Origin: SZUA-359 sp039809125
GTDB lineage: Bacteria > Patescibacteriota > Saccharimonadia > Saccharimonadales > Saccharimonadaceae
Assembly: GCA_039809125.1 (NCBI GenBank)
Contig: JBDHUM010000001.1
Span: forward strand, 22,984 to 86,983
Length of the DNA stretch: 64,000 nt
Reading direction: 5' to 3'
The notes beneath the pieces are model-generated. The model was not told where the DNA came from, ran no database searches, and saw only the letters and a list, made by a program, of their open reading frames with translations. This document shows positions 42,686 to 50,733 of this stretch, in pieces (position 1 is the first letter of the stretch; every line of letters begins with the position of its first letter). The translations under genes and the position numbers were made by a program.

Positions 42686-43633
42686 ATGATTCTTGGCATC
42701 GATGAAGTTGGACGAGGACCATGGGCTGGACCACTGGTCGTAGGAGCGGTAGTGCTAAGCGGCGCTAAAATAGAAGGGATCACAGATAGTAAAAAACTGA
42801 CGAAGAAACAGCGCCAGATACTTGCAAGCAAGATAAACCACAATGCGGCCGCGGTAGCACTGGGCTGGGTTAGTGCAAGCGAGCTTGATGACTTAGGTAT
42901 GGCTGAGGCGTTAAAATTAGCAACTCGCAGAGCTGTAGAGCAAATAGTAGTACCGTATAGTGAGATTATTATTGATGGAACTGTAAATTTTTTAGCAGGT
43001 ACAGGCAAAGGGCCTTACGTTACGACCATGAAAAAAGGTGATCTTTTAGTACCGAGCATTAGCGCAGCATCGATCGTTGCTAAAGTAGCACGTGATCAAT
43101 TTATGACAGACCAAGATAAGCTATATCCTGGTTATGGTTTCGCTTCACATGCTGGGTATGGCACTGCTTTACATCGTCAGGCAATCGAACAACTTGGAAT
43201 TTCACCACTGCACCGACTTAGTTTTGCGCCCTTGCAAAAATACCGATCACTACAACTGGATAAATCGCAATACAAAAATATTGATCGATCGATCTCTACT
43301 CGAACAATAGGTGATGCTAGCGAAACTGCTGCTTGTGATGAGCTGGTACGCCGCGGCCATGAGATTATTGAGCGTAACTGGAAAACAAAGTTGTGCGAAA
43401 TAGATATTGTTTCTCGGCAAAATGACACAACGTATTTTGTTGAGGTGAAACACCGCCGTAATGATAGGTCTGGTGGCGGTCTCGAGGCAATTACACCCAA
43501 AAAATTGAGACAAATGAAATTTGCTGCCGAACTTTATCGGCACACATATCATTTGCAAACCGATGTTATGCTTTTAGCAGTTGCTACAGCAAGTGAGCCG
43601 CCAGTGGTTACCAATGTCTTAAAGATTTATTAG
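42686..43633 (+). CDS. rnhB: Ribonuclease HII fused to a YraN (UPF0102) nuclease-like domain
   Basis: 315 residues. Residues 1-200 are RNase HII: D6 and E7 in LGIDEVGRGPWAGPLVVGAV, DSKKLTKKQR, the Asp of IIIDGTVNF, and PSISAASIVAKVARD. It removes RNA from RNA-DNA hybrids. Residues about 208-315 are a YraN/UPF0102 domain: GDASETAACDELVRRGHEII, CEIDIVSRQNDTTYFVEVKH (E238, D240, E253 and K255 of a restriction-endonuclease-like fold). In many genomes rnhB and yraN are neighbours; here a single continuous frame carries both. The 3' end overlaps the opposing pepN by 15 nt. Confidence 0.92.
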   Translation: MILGIDEVGRGPWAGPLVVGAVVLSGAKIEGITDSKKLTKKQRQILASKINHNAAAVALGWVSASELDDLGMAEALKLATRRAVEQIVVPYSEIIIDGTVNFLAGTGKGPYVTTMKKGDLLVPSISAASIVAKVARDQFMTDQDKLYPGYGFASHAGYGTALHRQAIEQLGISPLHRLSFAPLQKYRSLQLDKSQYKNIDRSISTRTIGDASETAACDELVRRGHEIIERNWKTKLCEIDIVSRQNDTTYFVEVKHRRNDRSGGGLEAITPKKLRQMKFAAELYRHTYHLQTDVMLLAVATASEPPVVTNVLKIY

Positions 43634-46117
43634 TCTCGTGCGCACAGCTTCGCCATCACGCTCGAGCAGCTTGACTCTTCCATCGATCTCTTTGAGTCCA
43701 ACGTCGATTGTTCGAGTGAGAGCAGGGTTTTTCCGTAGGGGAGTAAAGAACAATTCATATTCGTTTTGCTGCAATGAGGTTACGAGTCCATTAGCCGCAT
43801 AGCGCGGATAGTAGTCGTAGCTTTTGTCGCCTCCAAAAGTTGCATCAATCCACTTCCATTGGTCACGAATCCATTGCCAGGCTGCTTCACGTGCGTAGCG
43901 GTTGCGAATCAAGTAGGCGAACCATCGACCGTTATCTTGTGGACGAATAACCGATGTATCAGTCAAGTGATCAATCAGGTAATTTATTTGTGCCGGTTGT
44001 CGAACATTGGTAAGACCATCACAGATATCTTGTTGCAAATCTGGCGACTGCGAGTGGCGATAGGTTTCAAGAAGATCGCGCACTACGCCTTCGTCTTTAG
44101 TGTGGTAGACTTTGCTGCCGATCACGAGACTACGAATCTCCGAATCAATTGTATCGAGCCCGGCAGTATATAGTGCTTCGGCTTGTGCGATGACGTTACC
44201 GTCCTGCGAGTATATCATCATTGCCAGGATTGTCGAGCGGAGTTTAGTGTCGTGCTCAGGCTCTCCGGCGTTTGCAGACCAGCCGAGGCGATCATACTGG
44301 GCCTTTGCTAGCTTGCCGGCAAATTGGCGCAGTTTTTGCTCTGCTTTAGTATCGTTTTCAACGAATTTCTTCAACTCACCGAAGGCTAAGGCCAACATTG
44401 TCCATACATACTCAGAAGACTCGTTGTTAAAATGAGCTATCAGATCTATCAGTTTGACGCTGGCAACTTTTTCAGCTCGCACCAGTAATGTTTGTTCGTG
44501 GAGTAACTGCATTTTGTCGAGGTCACTAAGATCGTCGCGGTTTAAAATACGAGATAGGTGGTCATCTGAGTAGCTAGTGATAAAATGTGCACTATCCCCC
44601 ACATTTAACCTCTCATCATCAGCCACCGGTAGATGGAGTGTTTCGGTTTCTAGTAAGGCTGGCACATCTTCTTTACTTTCAGCATTTAAAGGAATTGGCC
44701 AAAGTTTAGTTGATTGTTCGTGTTCACCGATAAAAAACTGCTCTTGACTCAATGAATCAGACGCAACCGTCACCACTGGATAGCCAGATTGAGAAATCCA
44801 GGTGTTCATAAAGTGAGAGATGTCTTTATCGCTCGCATGTGAAAGATGGCGCCATAAATCATCTGCTTCAGTGTTTGCGTAGACAAATTCGCTGAAGTAG
44901 CTTTGTAGGCCTTTTTGAAAGGCTTTATCACCAATGTATATCTGACACATTCGCATGAGCCGAGCGCCTTTGGCATACACAATTGCACCGTCAAATAGTG
45001 ATGTAATTTCGTCTGGATGGTGCACGTCAACCTGCACTGGTTGAACGCCGTCGATAGCGTCGCGTCTTAATGCTAAAACACTCTCATGAGCCGAAAATTC
45101 CAACCAAGAGTTCCATTCTGGGTGAATTGCATCTACTGCGATATACTCCATCAGTGTTGCAAAACTCTCATTAAGCCAGAGATTATCCCACCATTTCATC
45201 GTTACTAAATTACCAAACCACTGATGGCTGAGCTCGTGACTAATAACTGTGGCAATCAGCTGCTTGTTTGCAACAGTCGTAGTACTTGGGTCGGCTAGCA
45301 AGCAGCTTTCACGGTAAGTAATGAGCCCCCAATTTTCCATTGCAGCCGACGAAAAATCAGGTAAAGCCACATGGTCAGACTTTGGTAACGGGTAGGCAGT
45401 CTGAAAATAGTCGTCAAAAAATTCAATTGATTTGACTGCGTGGTCAAGTGCAAAATCAAAACTTTCCGCCGATTGGGCTGGCGTTGCCCAAACATTTACT
45501 TCAACATTACCTTTTGTGTAGGCAGTTTTTTTGTGTAAATCACCGTATACCCAAGCGAGGAGGTAGGTACTCATTTTTGGCGTTGTTGCAAAGGTTGTGA
45601 CTAGCTTGCCGTTTTCTTCGATTTGAGAAATGTGATGGAGATTACCGAGTACTGTAACTCCTGGTTCGGTTGTTAGTATAACATCGAAGGTCGCCTTGGC
45701 TTCTGGCTCATCTATGCATGGAAATGCTTCGCGCGCATGATGACTCTCAAATTGCGTCGCAATTAGTTCTTTTGCTTCTCCCGCGTGAGTAAATTTGCAT
45801 GGATACATACCATGCATGGCGTCGGTAATGTTGCCATTAAAGCCAACGACGACAATGTGCTCTCCAGGCTGGAGATCATTATGAGTAATCTTTATCGTGT
45901 CATTTTTTTCCAGTGAAAACGTAGCCTTTTTGCCATCAAATGTTACCGACGTTATATCGAGTCCCTTACTGTGGAGGAATATTGCGGCAGCGTCAGGCAT
46001 TGATGAGCCCGTAATACTGACTGTACCACTGAATGATCGGTTGGGACGATCAATATCAAGCGATAAGCGGTAATGGGTAGGTTGAAAAAAACGGTGGATT
46101 CTTGTAATTGTCTGCAT
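43619..46117 (-). CDS. pepN: M1-family zinc aminopeptidase (aminopeptidase N-like)
   Basis: 832 residues. The exopeptidase motif G(A)MEN is visible as SSAAMENWGLITYRE. The zinc site HELSHQWFGNLVT is followed by NESFATLMEY with the third ligand Glu. ERAP/TPP-like C-terminal helices make up the rest. There is no signal peptide, so it acts inside the cell, releasing amino acids from peptides. The frame is open to 46156, but a TACAAT box ending 6 nt before ATG 46117 and homology favour 46117. It is divergent from the nuclease gene with only 23 bp between. Confidence 0.94.
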   Translation of the reverse strand: MQTITRIHRFFQPTHYRLSLDIDRPNRSFSGTVSITGSSMPDAAAIFLHSKGLDITSVTFDGKKATFSLEKNDTIKITHNDLQPGEHIVVVGFNGNITDAMHGMYPCKFTHAGEAKELIATQFESHHAREAFPCIDEPEAKATFDVILTTEPGVTVLGNLHHISQIEENGKLVTTFATTPKMSTYLLAWVYGDLHKKTAYTKGNVEVNVWATPAQSAESFDFALDHAVKSIEFFDDYFQTAYPLPKSDHVALPDFSSAAMENWGLITYRESCLLADPSTTTVANKQLIATVISHELSHQWFGNLVTMKWWDNLWLNESFATLMEYIAVDAIHPEWNSWLEFSAHESVLALRRDAIDGVQPVQVDVHHPDEITSLFDGAIVYAKGARLMRMCQIYIGDKAFQKGLQSYFSEFVYANTEADDLWRHLSHASDKDISHFMNTWISQSGYPVVTVASDSLSQEQFFIGEHEQSTKLWPIPLNAESKEDVPALLETETLHLPVADDERLNVGDSAHFITSYSDDHLSRILNRDDLSDLDKMQLLHEQTLLVRAEKVASVKLIDLIAHFNNESSEYVWTMLALAFGELKKFVENDTKAEQKLRQFAGKLAKAQYDRLGWSANAGEPEHDTKLRSTILAMMIYSQDGNVIAQAEALYTAGLDTIDSEIRSLVIGSKVYHTKDEGVVRDLLETYRHSQSPDLQQDICDGLTNVRQPAQINYLIDHLTDTSVIRPQDNGRWFAYLIRNRYAREAAWQWIRDQWKWIDATFGGDKSYDYYPRYAANGLVTSLQQNEYELFFTPLRKNPALTRTIDVGLKEIDGRVKLLERDGEAVRTRLINL

Positions 46118-46140
46118 AGCTCTATTGTACAATACTCTAT
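46118..46140. promoter_or_regulatory. Shared divergent -10 palindrome for pepN and the nuclease gene
   Basis: ATTGTACAAT (46124-46133) contains TACAAT on both strands. The minus-strand copy ends 6 nt before the pepN ATG and the plus-strand copy ends 7 nt before ATG 46141. The whole 23-bp intergenic region thus holds two leaderless promoters on overlapping -10 boxes. Confidence 0.55.
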
Positions 46141-46854
46141 ATGAGAGGGCAGACACGTAAGCGGCGATTTGTAGCAGGCTTTACTTTAGTTGTTGTCGCG
46201 CTTGTGCTTATTATTGCTAATCCTAGCAACTATCGGAATGCACCAAATCTGCCAACGGTACCGCCGCAAACTGATGGCGTATTATTGCCCCAGTTAGCAC
46301 GTGATAGTCTGGCACGTCTAGCTATAAAAGGTCGCGCCAGTAACACCGATTATTCACGCAGCCAGTTTGGTGATGGCTGGACGTTGATTGATGGCTGTGA
46401 TATGCGCAATATTATTCTAAAGCGTGACCTGCAGAGTACAGTGATTGATTCTGCTTGCAATATGCAAAGTGGTGTGCTTCACGATCCGTATAGTGGAGCA
46501 ACTATTGAGTTTCAACGTGGCCCTGCAACCAGCCCACTTGTGCAGATAGACCATGTTGTTGCGCTCGGTGATGCTTGGCAAAAGGGTGCTCAAGCCTGGC
46601 CACTAACAAAAAGAGTAGAATTTGCAAATGATCCACTAGAGCTATTGGCAGTGGCGGGTGTTGCTAATCAGCAAAAATCTAACAGCGATGCTGCATCTTG
46701 GCTTCCTTCAAATAAAGCATTTCGGTGTCAGTATGCTGCAAGACAGATTGCCATCAAGGCTAAGTATGGACTATGGGTTACTCAAGCAGAACATGACAGT
46801 TTAGTGCACATACTAGACGCCTGTCCCGATCAACTGCTGCCTGTACCGCAGTAA
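46141..46854 (+). CDS. Membrane-anchored or secreted DUF1524/HNH-type nuclease
   Basis: 237 residues. The basic N-terminus plus hydrophobic helix (about 8-26) is a signal or anchor. The body carries the His-Me finger-like QIDHVVALGDAWQKGA motif and FANDPLELLAVAGVANQQKSNSDAASWLP, as in DUF1524/HNH secreted nucleases. The His-Asn pattern (D-H ... N-x-x-K-S) fits a metal-dependent DNase. Four or more cysteines (GCDMRN, ACNMQ, RCQY, ACPD) suggest disulfides outside the cell. Likely role: digestion of external DNA for nucleotide scavenging. Confidence 0.82.
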   Translation: MRGQTRKRRFVAGFTLVVVALVLIIANPSNYRNAPNLPTVPPQTDGVLLPQLARDSLARLAIKGRASNTDYSRSQFGDGWTLIDGCDMRNIILKRDLQSTVIDSACNMQSGVLHDPYSGATIEFQRGPATSPLVQIDHVVALGDAWQKGAQAWPLTKRVEFANDPLELLAVAGVANQQKSNSDAASWLPSNKAFRCQYAARQIAIKAKYGLWVTQAEHDSLVHILDACPDQLLPVPQ

Positions 46855-46881
46855 CTATTTACAGAAACATTTATATGCAGT

Positions 46882-46911
46882 TTGCATTCGACTGGTGGTA
46901 TATGATATCAT
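46882..46911 (+). promoter_or_regulatory. Candidate nusA promoter
   Basis: TTGCAT (46882-46887), 18 nt, TATCAT (46906-46911). This gives a start near 46918, just upstream of a terminator-like hairpin. Confidence 0.35.
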
Positions 46912-46924
46912 CATAAATGAGTAT

Positions 46925-46947
46925 CCGGCCGGCAGGTCGGGTTTTTT
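46925..46947 (+). terminator. Terminator-like hairpin in the nusA leader
   Basis: CCGGCC (46925-46930) pairs with GGTCGG (46935-46940, one G-U) over GGCA, followed by G and six T. It lies 71 nt after the nuclease stop and 34 nt before nusA. It may end the nuclease transcript or act as an attenuator for nusA. Confidence 0.55.
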
Positions 46948-46981
46948 CGTAAAAAATACCGCGAAAAGGAGGAAAGTAACT

Positions 46982-48103
46982 ATGGAAGATCTCAATATCA
47001 AACAGTTGACTATGGGCATGAAATTAATTGCTGAAGAGAAGAATTTACCTGAAGATACGGTAATGGAGATTATTGAGCAAGCGATTGCGGCTGCCTGGCG
47101 TCGAGACAATGGTGAGCGTGATCAAGAAGTGCGAGCTGAACTCAACTTAAATAATGGCAGCGCCAAGGTATTTGTTGGTCGTGAGGTTGTCGAAGAGGTT
47201 GGTAGTCCGGCGCATGAAATTAGTCTGTCTGATGCCAAAAAAGTTAAAAAAGACGTTGAAATTGGTGATGTAATCGAAGAGGCACATGAAGTGACATCAT
47301 TTGGCCGTGTAGCAGCCCAAACTGCAAAACAAGTTGTCTTGCAGCGCTTACGTGAGGCTGAACGTGAAGTTGTGCTTGCCGAGTTTGAAGATAAAATCGG
47401 TACTGTTGTGAATGGAACAGTGCAGCGAGTCGAGCCTCGTTTAGTACGAATCGAGCTTGGAAAGGCAATTGGTATTATGCCATTGAGCGAGCAAATTCAG
47501 GGTGAGTTTTATTCGGTTGGTAAACGTTTAAAGGTTTACATTAAAGATATTGAACGAGAAAATCGTGGTCCACAACTGATTTTGAGCCGTGGCGATACAA
47601 AGTTTATTGAATATTTGTTTCGTCAAGAAGTGCCTGAAATGGAAACTGGTGCAGTTGAAATTAAAGCAATTGCTCGTGAGGCTGGAAGACGCACAAAATT
47701 GGCGGTTGCTAGTACAGTAGCCGGTGTCGACCCGGTGGGTACATTTGTAGGCGGGAGAGGTTCACGTGTTAATGCAGTGATGAGTGAAATTGGTGATCAA
47801 GAAAAAATAGACATTATCACTTTTGATGAAAACCCGGAAGTTTTCATTCGCAATTCCCTTAGTCCGGCCGAAATCAACAAAATTGAGCTAAATAAGGAAG
47901 CGAAGTCAGCTAAGGTGTTTGTTGATGATGAACAACAGTCTGTCGCTATTGGTCGAGGCGGTCAAAATGTACGACTCGCCTCGAGACTAACTGGCTATGA
48001 GATTGATATTGAAACTGCCAAAGCAGAGCCTAAGCCTGAGAAAAAAACCAGCAAAAATGTTGAAGATAGCTTGTTCTCGGCAATTGAAGAATCGGGCGAG
48101 TAA
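46982..48103 (+). CDS. nusA: Transcription termination/antitermination factor NusA
   Basis: 373 residues. An N-terminal RNA-polymerase-binding domain is followed by an S1 domain (EDKIGTVVNGTVQRVEPRLVRIELG), KH1 (VGGRGSRVNAVMSEIGDQEKIDII) and KH2 (VAIGRGGQNVRLASRLTGYEIDIET). It ends soon after KH2 without the acidic repeats of E. coli NusA. AAGGAGG 8 nt before ATG 46982 is the best ribosome site in the window. A frame extension to 46895 runs through the terminator hairpin and is not used. Confidence 0.95.
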   Translation: MEDLNIKQLTMGMKLIAEEKNLPEDTVMEIIEQAIAAAWRRDNGERDQEVRAELNLNNGSAKVFVGREVVEEVGSPAHEISLSDAKKVKKDVEIGDVIEEAHEVTSFGRVAAQTAKQVVLQRLREAEREVVLAEFEDKIGTVVNGTVQRVEPRLVRIELGKAIGIMPLSEQIQGEFYSVGKRLKVYIKDIERENRGPQLILSRGDTKFIEYLFRQEVPEMETGAVEIKAIAREAGRRTKLAVASTVAGVDPVGTFVGGRGSRVNAVMSEIGDQEKIDIITFDENPEVFIRNSLSPAEINKIELNKEAKSAKVFVDDEQQSVAIGRGGQNVRLASRLTGYEIDIETAKAEPKPEKKTSKNVEDSLFSAIEESGE

Positions 48104-48128
48104 AAAAATATATACTACACAGAGTAAA

Positions 48129-48168
48129 TTAGCACTCTATTGACATGAGTGCTAATTTTCCTATAAAA
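48129..48168 (+). promoter_or_regulatory. Perfect CIRCE operator overlapping the clpC promoter
   Basis: TTAGCACTC (48129-48137), 9 nt, GAGTGCTAA (48147-48155) matches the CIRCE consensus exactly, the binding site of the HrcA heat-shock repressor. TTGACA (48140-48145) lies inside it and TATAAA (48162-48167) follows with a 16-nt spacer, so HrcA would block the promoter. A second TATAAT at 48188-48193 may be an additional, unrepressed -10 box. Confidence 0.88.
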
Positions 48169-48216
48169 TGAAACATGCAATATAGCGTATAATAATTGGT
48201 GGTAGCCATAAACGTT

Positions 48217-50733
48217 ATGACGGAGGAAAAGCAAAACAGTATGCCTGAAAATTTTGGAGAATTTATTGCACGCCTAACCGACAACGCCCGGACAAGTTTG
48301 CAGCACGCAGAAGCAATCGCTAGAGGACAAGGTAGCTCATATATCGGTACTGAGCACTTGTTGATGGGTGTGCTTGCGCAAGGTTCTTCAGTGGGAGCAA
48401 AGTTATTAGCAGATGCAGGTGTAACACTGCAACGTGCAGAACTAGCTTTAAATCTTAGTCCAAAAACATTGGTAGTTGATAGTAGTGCCAAAGGCCTCTC
48501 TGAGACTGCAGTGCTAACACTCAAGATGGCATATGATCATGCGCGTGAACTTCATCAAGAATTTTTAGGAACTGAACACATTCTCTACAGCATTTTGCGC
48601 CAGAAAAGTTCGCGCGGTACGGTGTTGCTACGTGATATGAGTGCAAATGTTGAGCAAATTGTCGAAGAGCTTGAGGCATATTTTGATCGGCAGCAGAGTG
48701 AATATGAAGCGATTGCATCAGATATTGAGTCGGATCGACCTCGTAAAAAGTCGGGCGGTGCGCTTGGGAAGTTTGGCAGTGATCTAACTAATCAAGCTAA
48801 GGTAGGAAAACTGGACGCGGTGGTAGGTCGAGATAATGAAACCGAACGACTCGTGACCATTTTGAGCCGCCGCACGAAGAATAACCCGGTACTTATCGGT
48901 GAGCCTGGTGTTGGCAAAACGGCAATCGTTGAGGGGTTGGCGCAGCGAATAGCACAAGATGATGTGCCAGACCACTTACTTGATAAACACGTTATTCAGC
49001 TTGACATTGCTGGCATGGTGGCAGGTACGAAATACCGCGGCGAGTTTGAAGAGCGCTTGAAAAAAGTAATTAGCGAAGTTAAGCAACGTGGTAATGTTAT
49101 CTTGTTTATTGATGAGTTACACCTCTTGGTAGGTGCCGGTGCTGCTGAGGGTGCTATGGATGCGGCGAATATCTTGAAGCCTGCTTTATCCCGAGGTGAA
49201 CTTCATGTTATTGGTGCAACAACTCTCGACGAGTATAGAAAGCATATCGAAACCGACTCAGCGCTTGAGCGTCGGTTCCAGTCTATTGTTGTACGTGAAC
49301 CAAATGCAAGCGATACACTTGCTATTTTGAAGGGATTACGCGGTTACTATGAATCACATCACAGCGTGAAGCTGAGTGATGACGTACTTGAGTTGGCCGT
49401 TGCTATGTCTGACCGTTATATTTCAGATCGATTTCGTCCTGATAAAGCGATTGACGTCATCGATGAGGCATCTGCACTAGCCAGAGTTACCTCAAAAGCT
49501 CGGCCGAGCAAACTACGAGATTACCTGCGCGAAATTCGTCAACTTGAAGACAAGATGGAAGAATCGGTATCAAATCAAGATTATGAGCGAGCCGCGTTAT
49601 ACAAAACAAGATTGAGCCAAGTTAAGCTAAAGCTCGACACTTTACAAGCTGAGCAAGATCGTCAGAAAGAAATATTACTTAGCGATACTCATATTGCTCG
49701 AGCAATTGCAACGATGACAGGTATACCCGTAGAAAAAGTTAAACGCTCAGAGCTGCGACTACTGAAAAATCTGGAAAAAGAAATTGCAAAGTATGTGGTG
49801 GGGCAAAAAGAGGCGGTCGCTAAGGTAGCTCGCGCAATTCGCCGTAATCGCAGCGGCGTTAGTAATGGACGTCGTCCAATCGGAAGCTTTGTATTCATGG
49901 GGCCCACAGGAGTGGGTAAGACCGAACTTGCTAGAGTAATTGCCAGGGAGGTTTTTGGGAGTGATGACGCTCTCATAAAGATCGACATGAGTGAATTTGG
50001 CGAGCGTCATACAACCAGTCGACTAGTCGGTGCACCTGCAGGCTACGTTGGCTATGAAGATGGCGGAAAATTGACAGATAAAGTACGTCGCCAACCGTAC
50101 AGTGTTGTGCTATTCGATGAGATCGAAAAGGCGCATCCAGATGTATTCCAACTATTGCTTCAGCTACTTGAAGACGGAACATTGACTGATGCGAAGGGAA
50201 GATCAGTAAGCTTTCGTAATACGATTATTATTCTTACGAGTAATCTCGGCTCGGATGCGATGGTTAAAGAAGCACGGCTCGGTTTTTTTGCTCAAACTAA
50301 AAAAGATCGTGACGATCTTGAAGCAGCACACGAACGTAATAGTAGAGCAGCCCGCAAAGAACTTGACCGTTTTATGCGTCCAGAACTTATCAATAGGTTT
50401 GATGCAATTGTTACATTCCGTGCCCTTACGAGGCGTGAAGTTAGAGCAATTCTTGATACCATGCTGCGTGATCTTGAAGACAGGATGATTAAGAAAGGTA
50501 TTGGACTAAAAATTAGCTTATCTGCTAAAAAATTGCTGATTGATAAAGGATTTGATGAAGTGCACGGAGCTAGACCGCTAAGACGAGCCCTTGAGGATAA
50601 TATCGAGCACGAACTTGCTTCGTTGCTGCTTGAGGAGAAGTGTCGTCCAGGTGATATTGTGGCTGTGTCGGTAAAAAATAACCAACCAGTGTTCGAGGTC
50701 ATGCATGAATCAGAAAAGCCACTGGCGACGTAA
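48217..50733 (+). CDS. clpC: ATP-dependent Clp protease ATPase subunit ClpC
   Basis: HSP100 unfoldase for ClpP or protein disaggregation, about 838 residues. Clp_N repeats (EHLLMGVLAQGSSVGAKLL, EHILYSILRQKSSRGTVLL) come first. AAA1 (GEPGVGKTAIVEGLA) is next, a UVR motif in the middle domain (SNQDYERAALYKTRLSQVK) marks ClpC rather than ClpB, and AAA2 carries GPTGVGKTELAR. The start is uncertain: ATG 48217, ATG 48241 (behind GGAGG but 14 nt away) or TTG 48196. It is regulated by HrcA/CIRCE. It overlaps the next gene by 29 nt. Confidence 0.94.
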   Translation: MTEEKQNSMPENFGEFIARLTDNARTSLQHAEAIARGQGSSYIGTEHLLMGVLAQGSSVGAKLLADAGVTLQRAELALNLSPKTLVVDSSAKGLSETAVLTLKMAYDHARELHQEFLGTEHILYSILRQKSSRGTVLLRDMSANVEQIVEELEAYFDRQQSEYEAIASDIESDRPRKKSGGALGKFGSDLTNQAKVGKLDAVVGRDNETERLVTILSRRTKNNPVLIGEPGVGKTAIVEGLAQRIAQDDVPDHLLDKHVIQLDIAGMVAGTKYRGEFEERLKKVISEVKQRGNVILFIDELHLLVGAGAAEGAMDAANILKPALSRGELHVIGATTLDEYRKHIETDSALERRFQSIVVREPNASDTLAILKGLRGYYESHHSVKLSDDVLELAVAMSDRYISDRFRPDKAIDVIDEASALARVTSKARPSKLRDYLREIRQLEDKMEESVSNQDYERAALYKTRLSQVKLKLDTLQAEQDRQKEILLSDTHIARAIATMTGIPVEKVKRSELRLLKNLEKEIAKYVVGQKEAVAKVARAIRRNRSGVSNGRRPIGSFVFMGPTGVGKTELARVIAREVFGSDDALIKIDMSEFGERHTTSRLVGAPAGYVGYEDGGKLTDKVRRQPYSVVLFDEIEKAHPDVFQLLLQLLEDGTLTDAKGRSVSFRNTIIILTSNLGSDAMVKEARLGFFAQTKKDRDDLEAAHERNSRAARKELDRFMRPELINRFDAIVTFRALTRREVRAILDTMLRDLEDRMIKKGIGLKISLSAKKLLIDKGFDEVHGARPLRRALEDNIEHELASLLLEEKCRPGDIVAVSVKNNQPVFEVMHESEKPLAT

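Noticed and set aside
46895..46981. N-terminal extension of NusA from GTG 46895
   Set aside because: It runs through a terminator-like hairpin and T-tract, while AAGGAGG is correctly spaced for ATG 46982.
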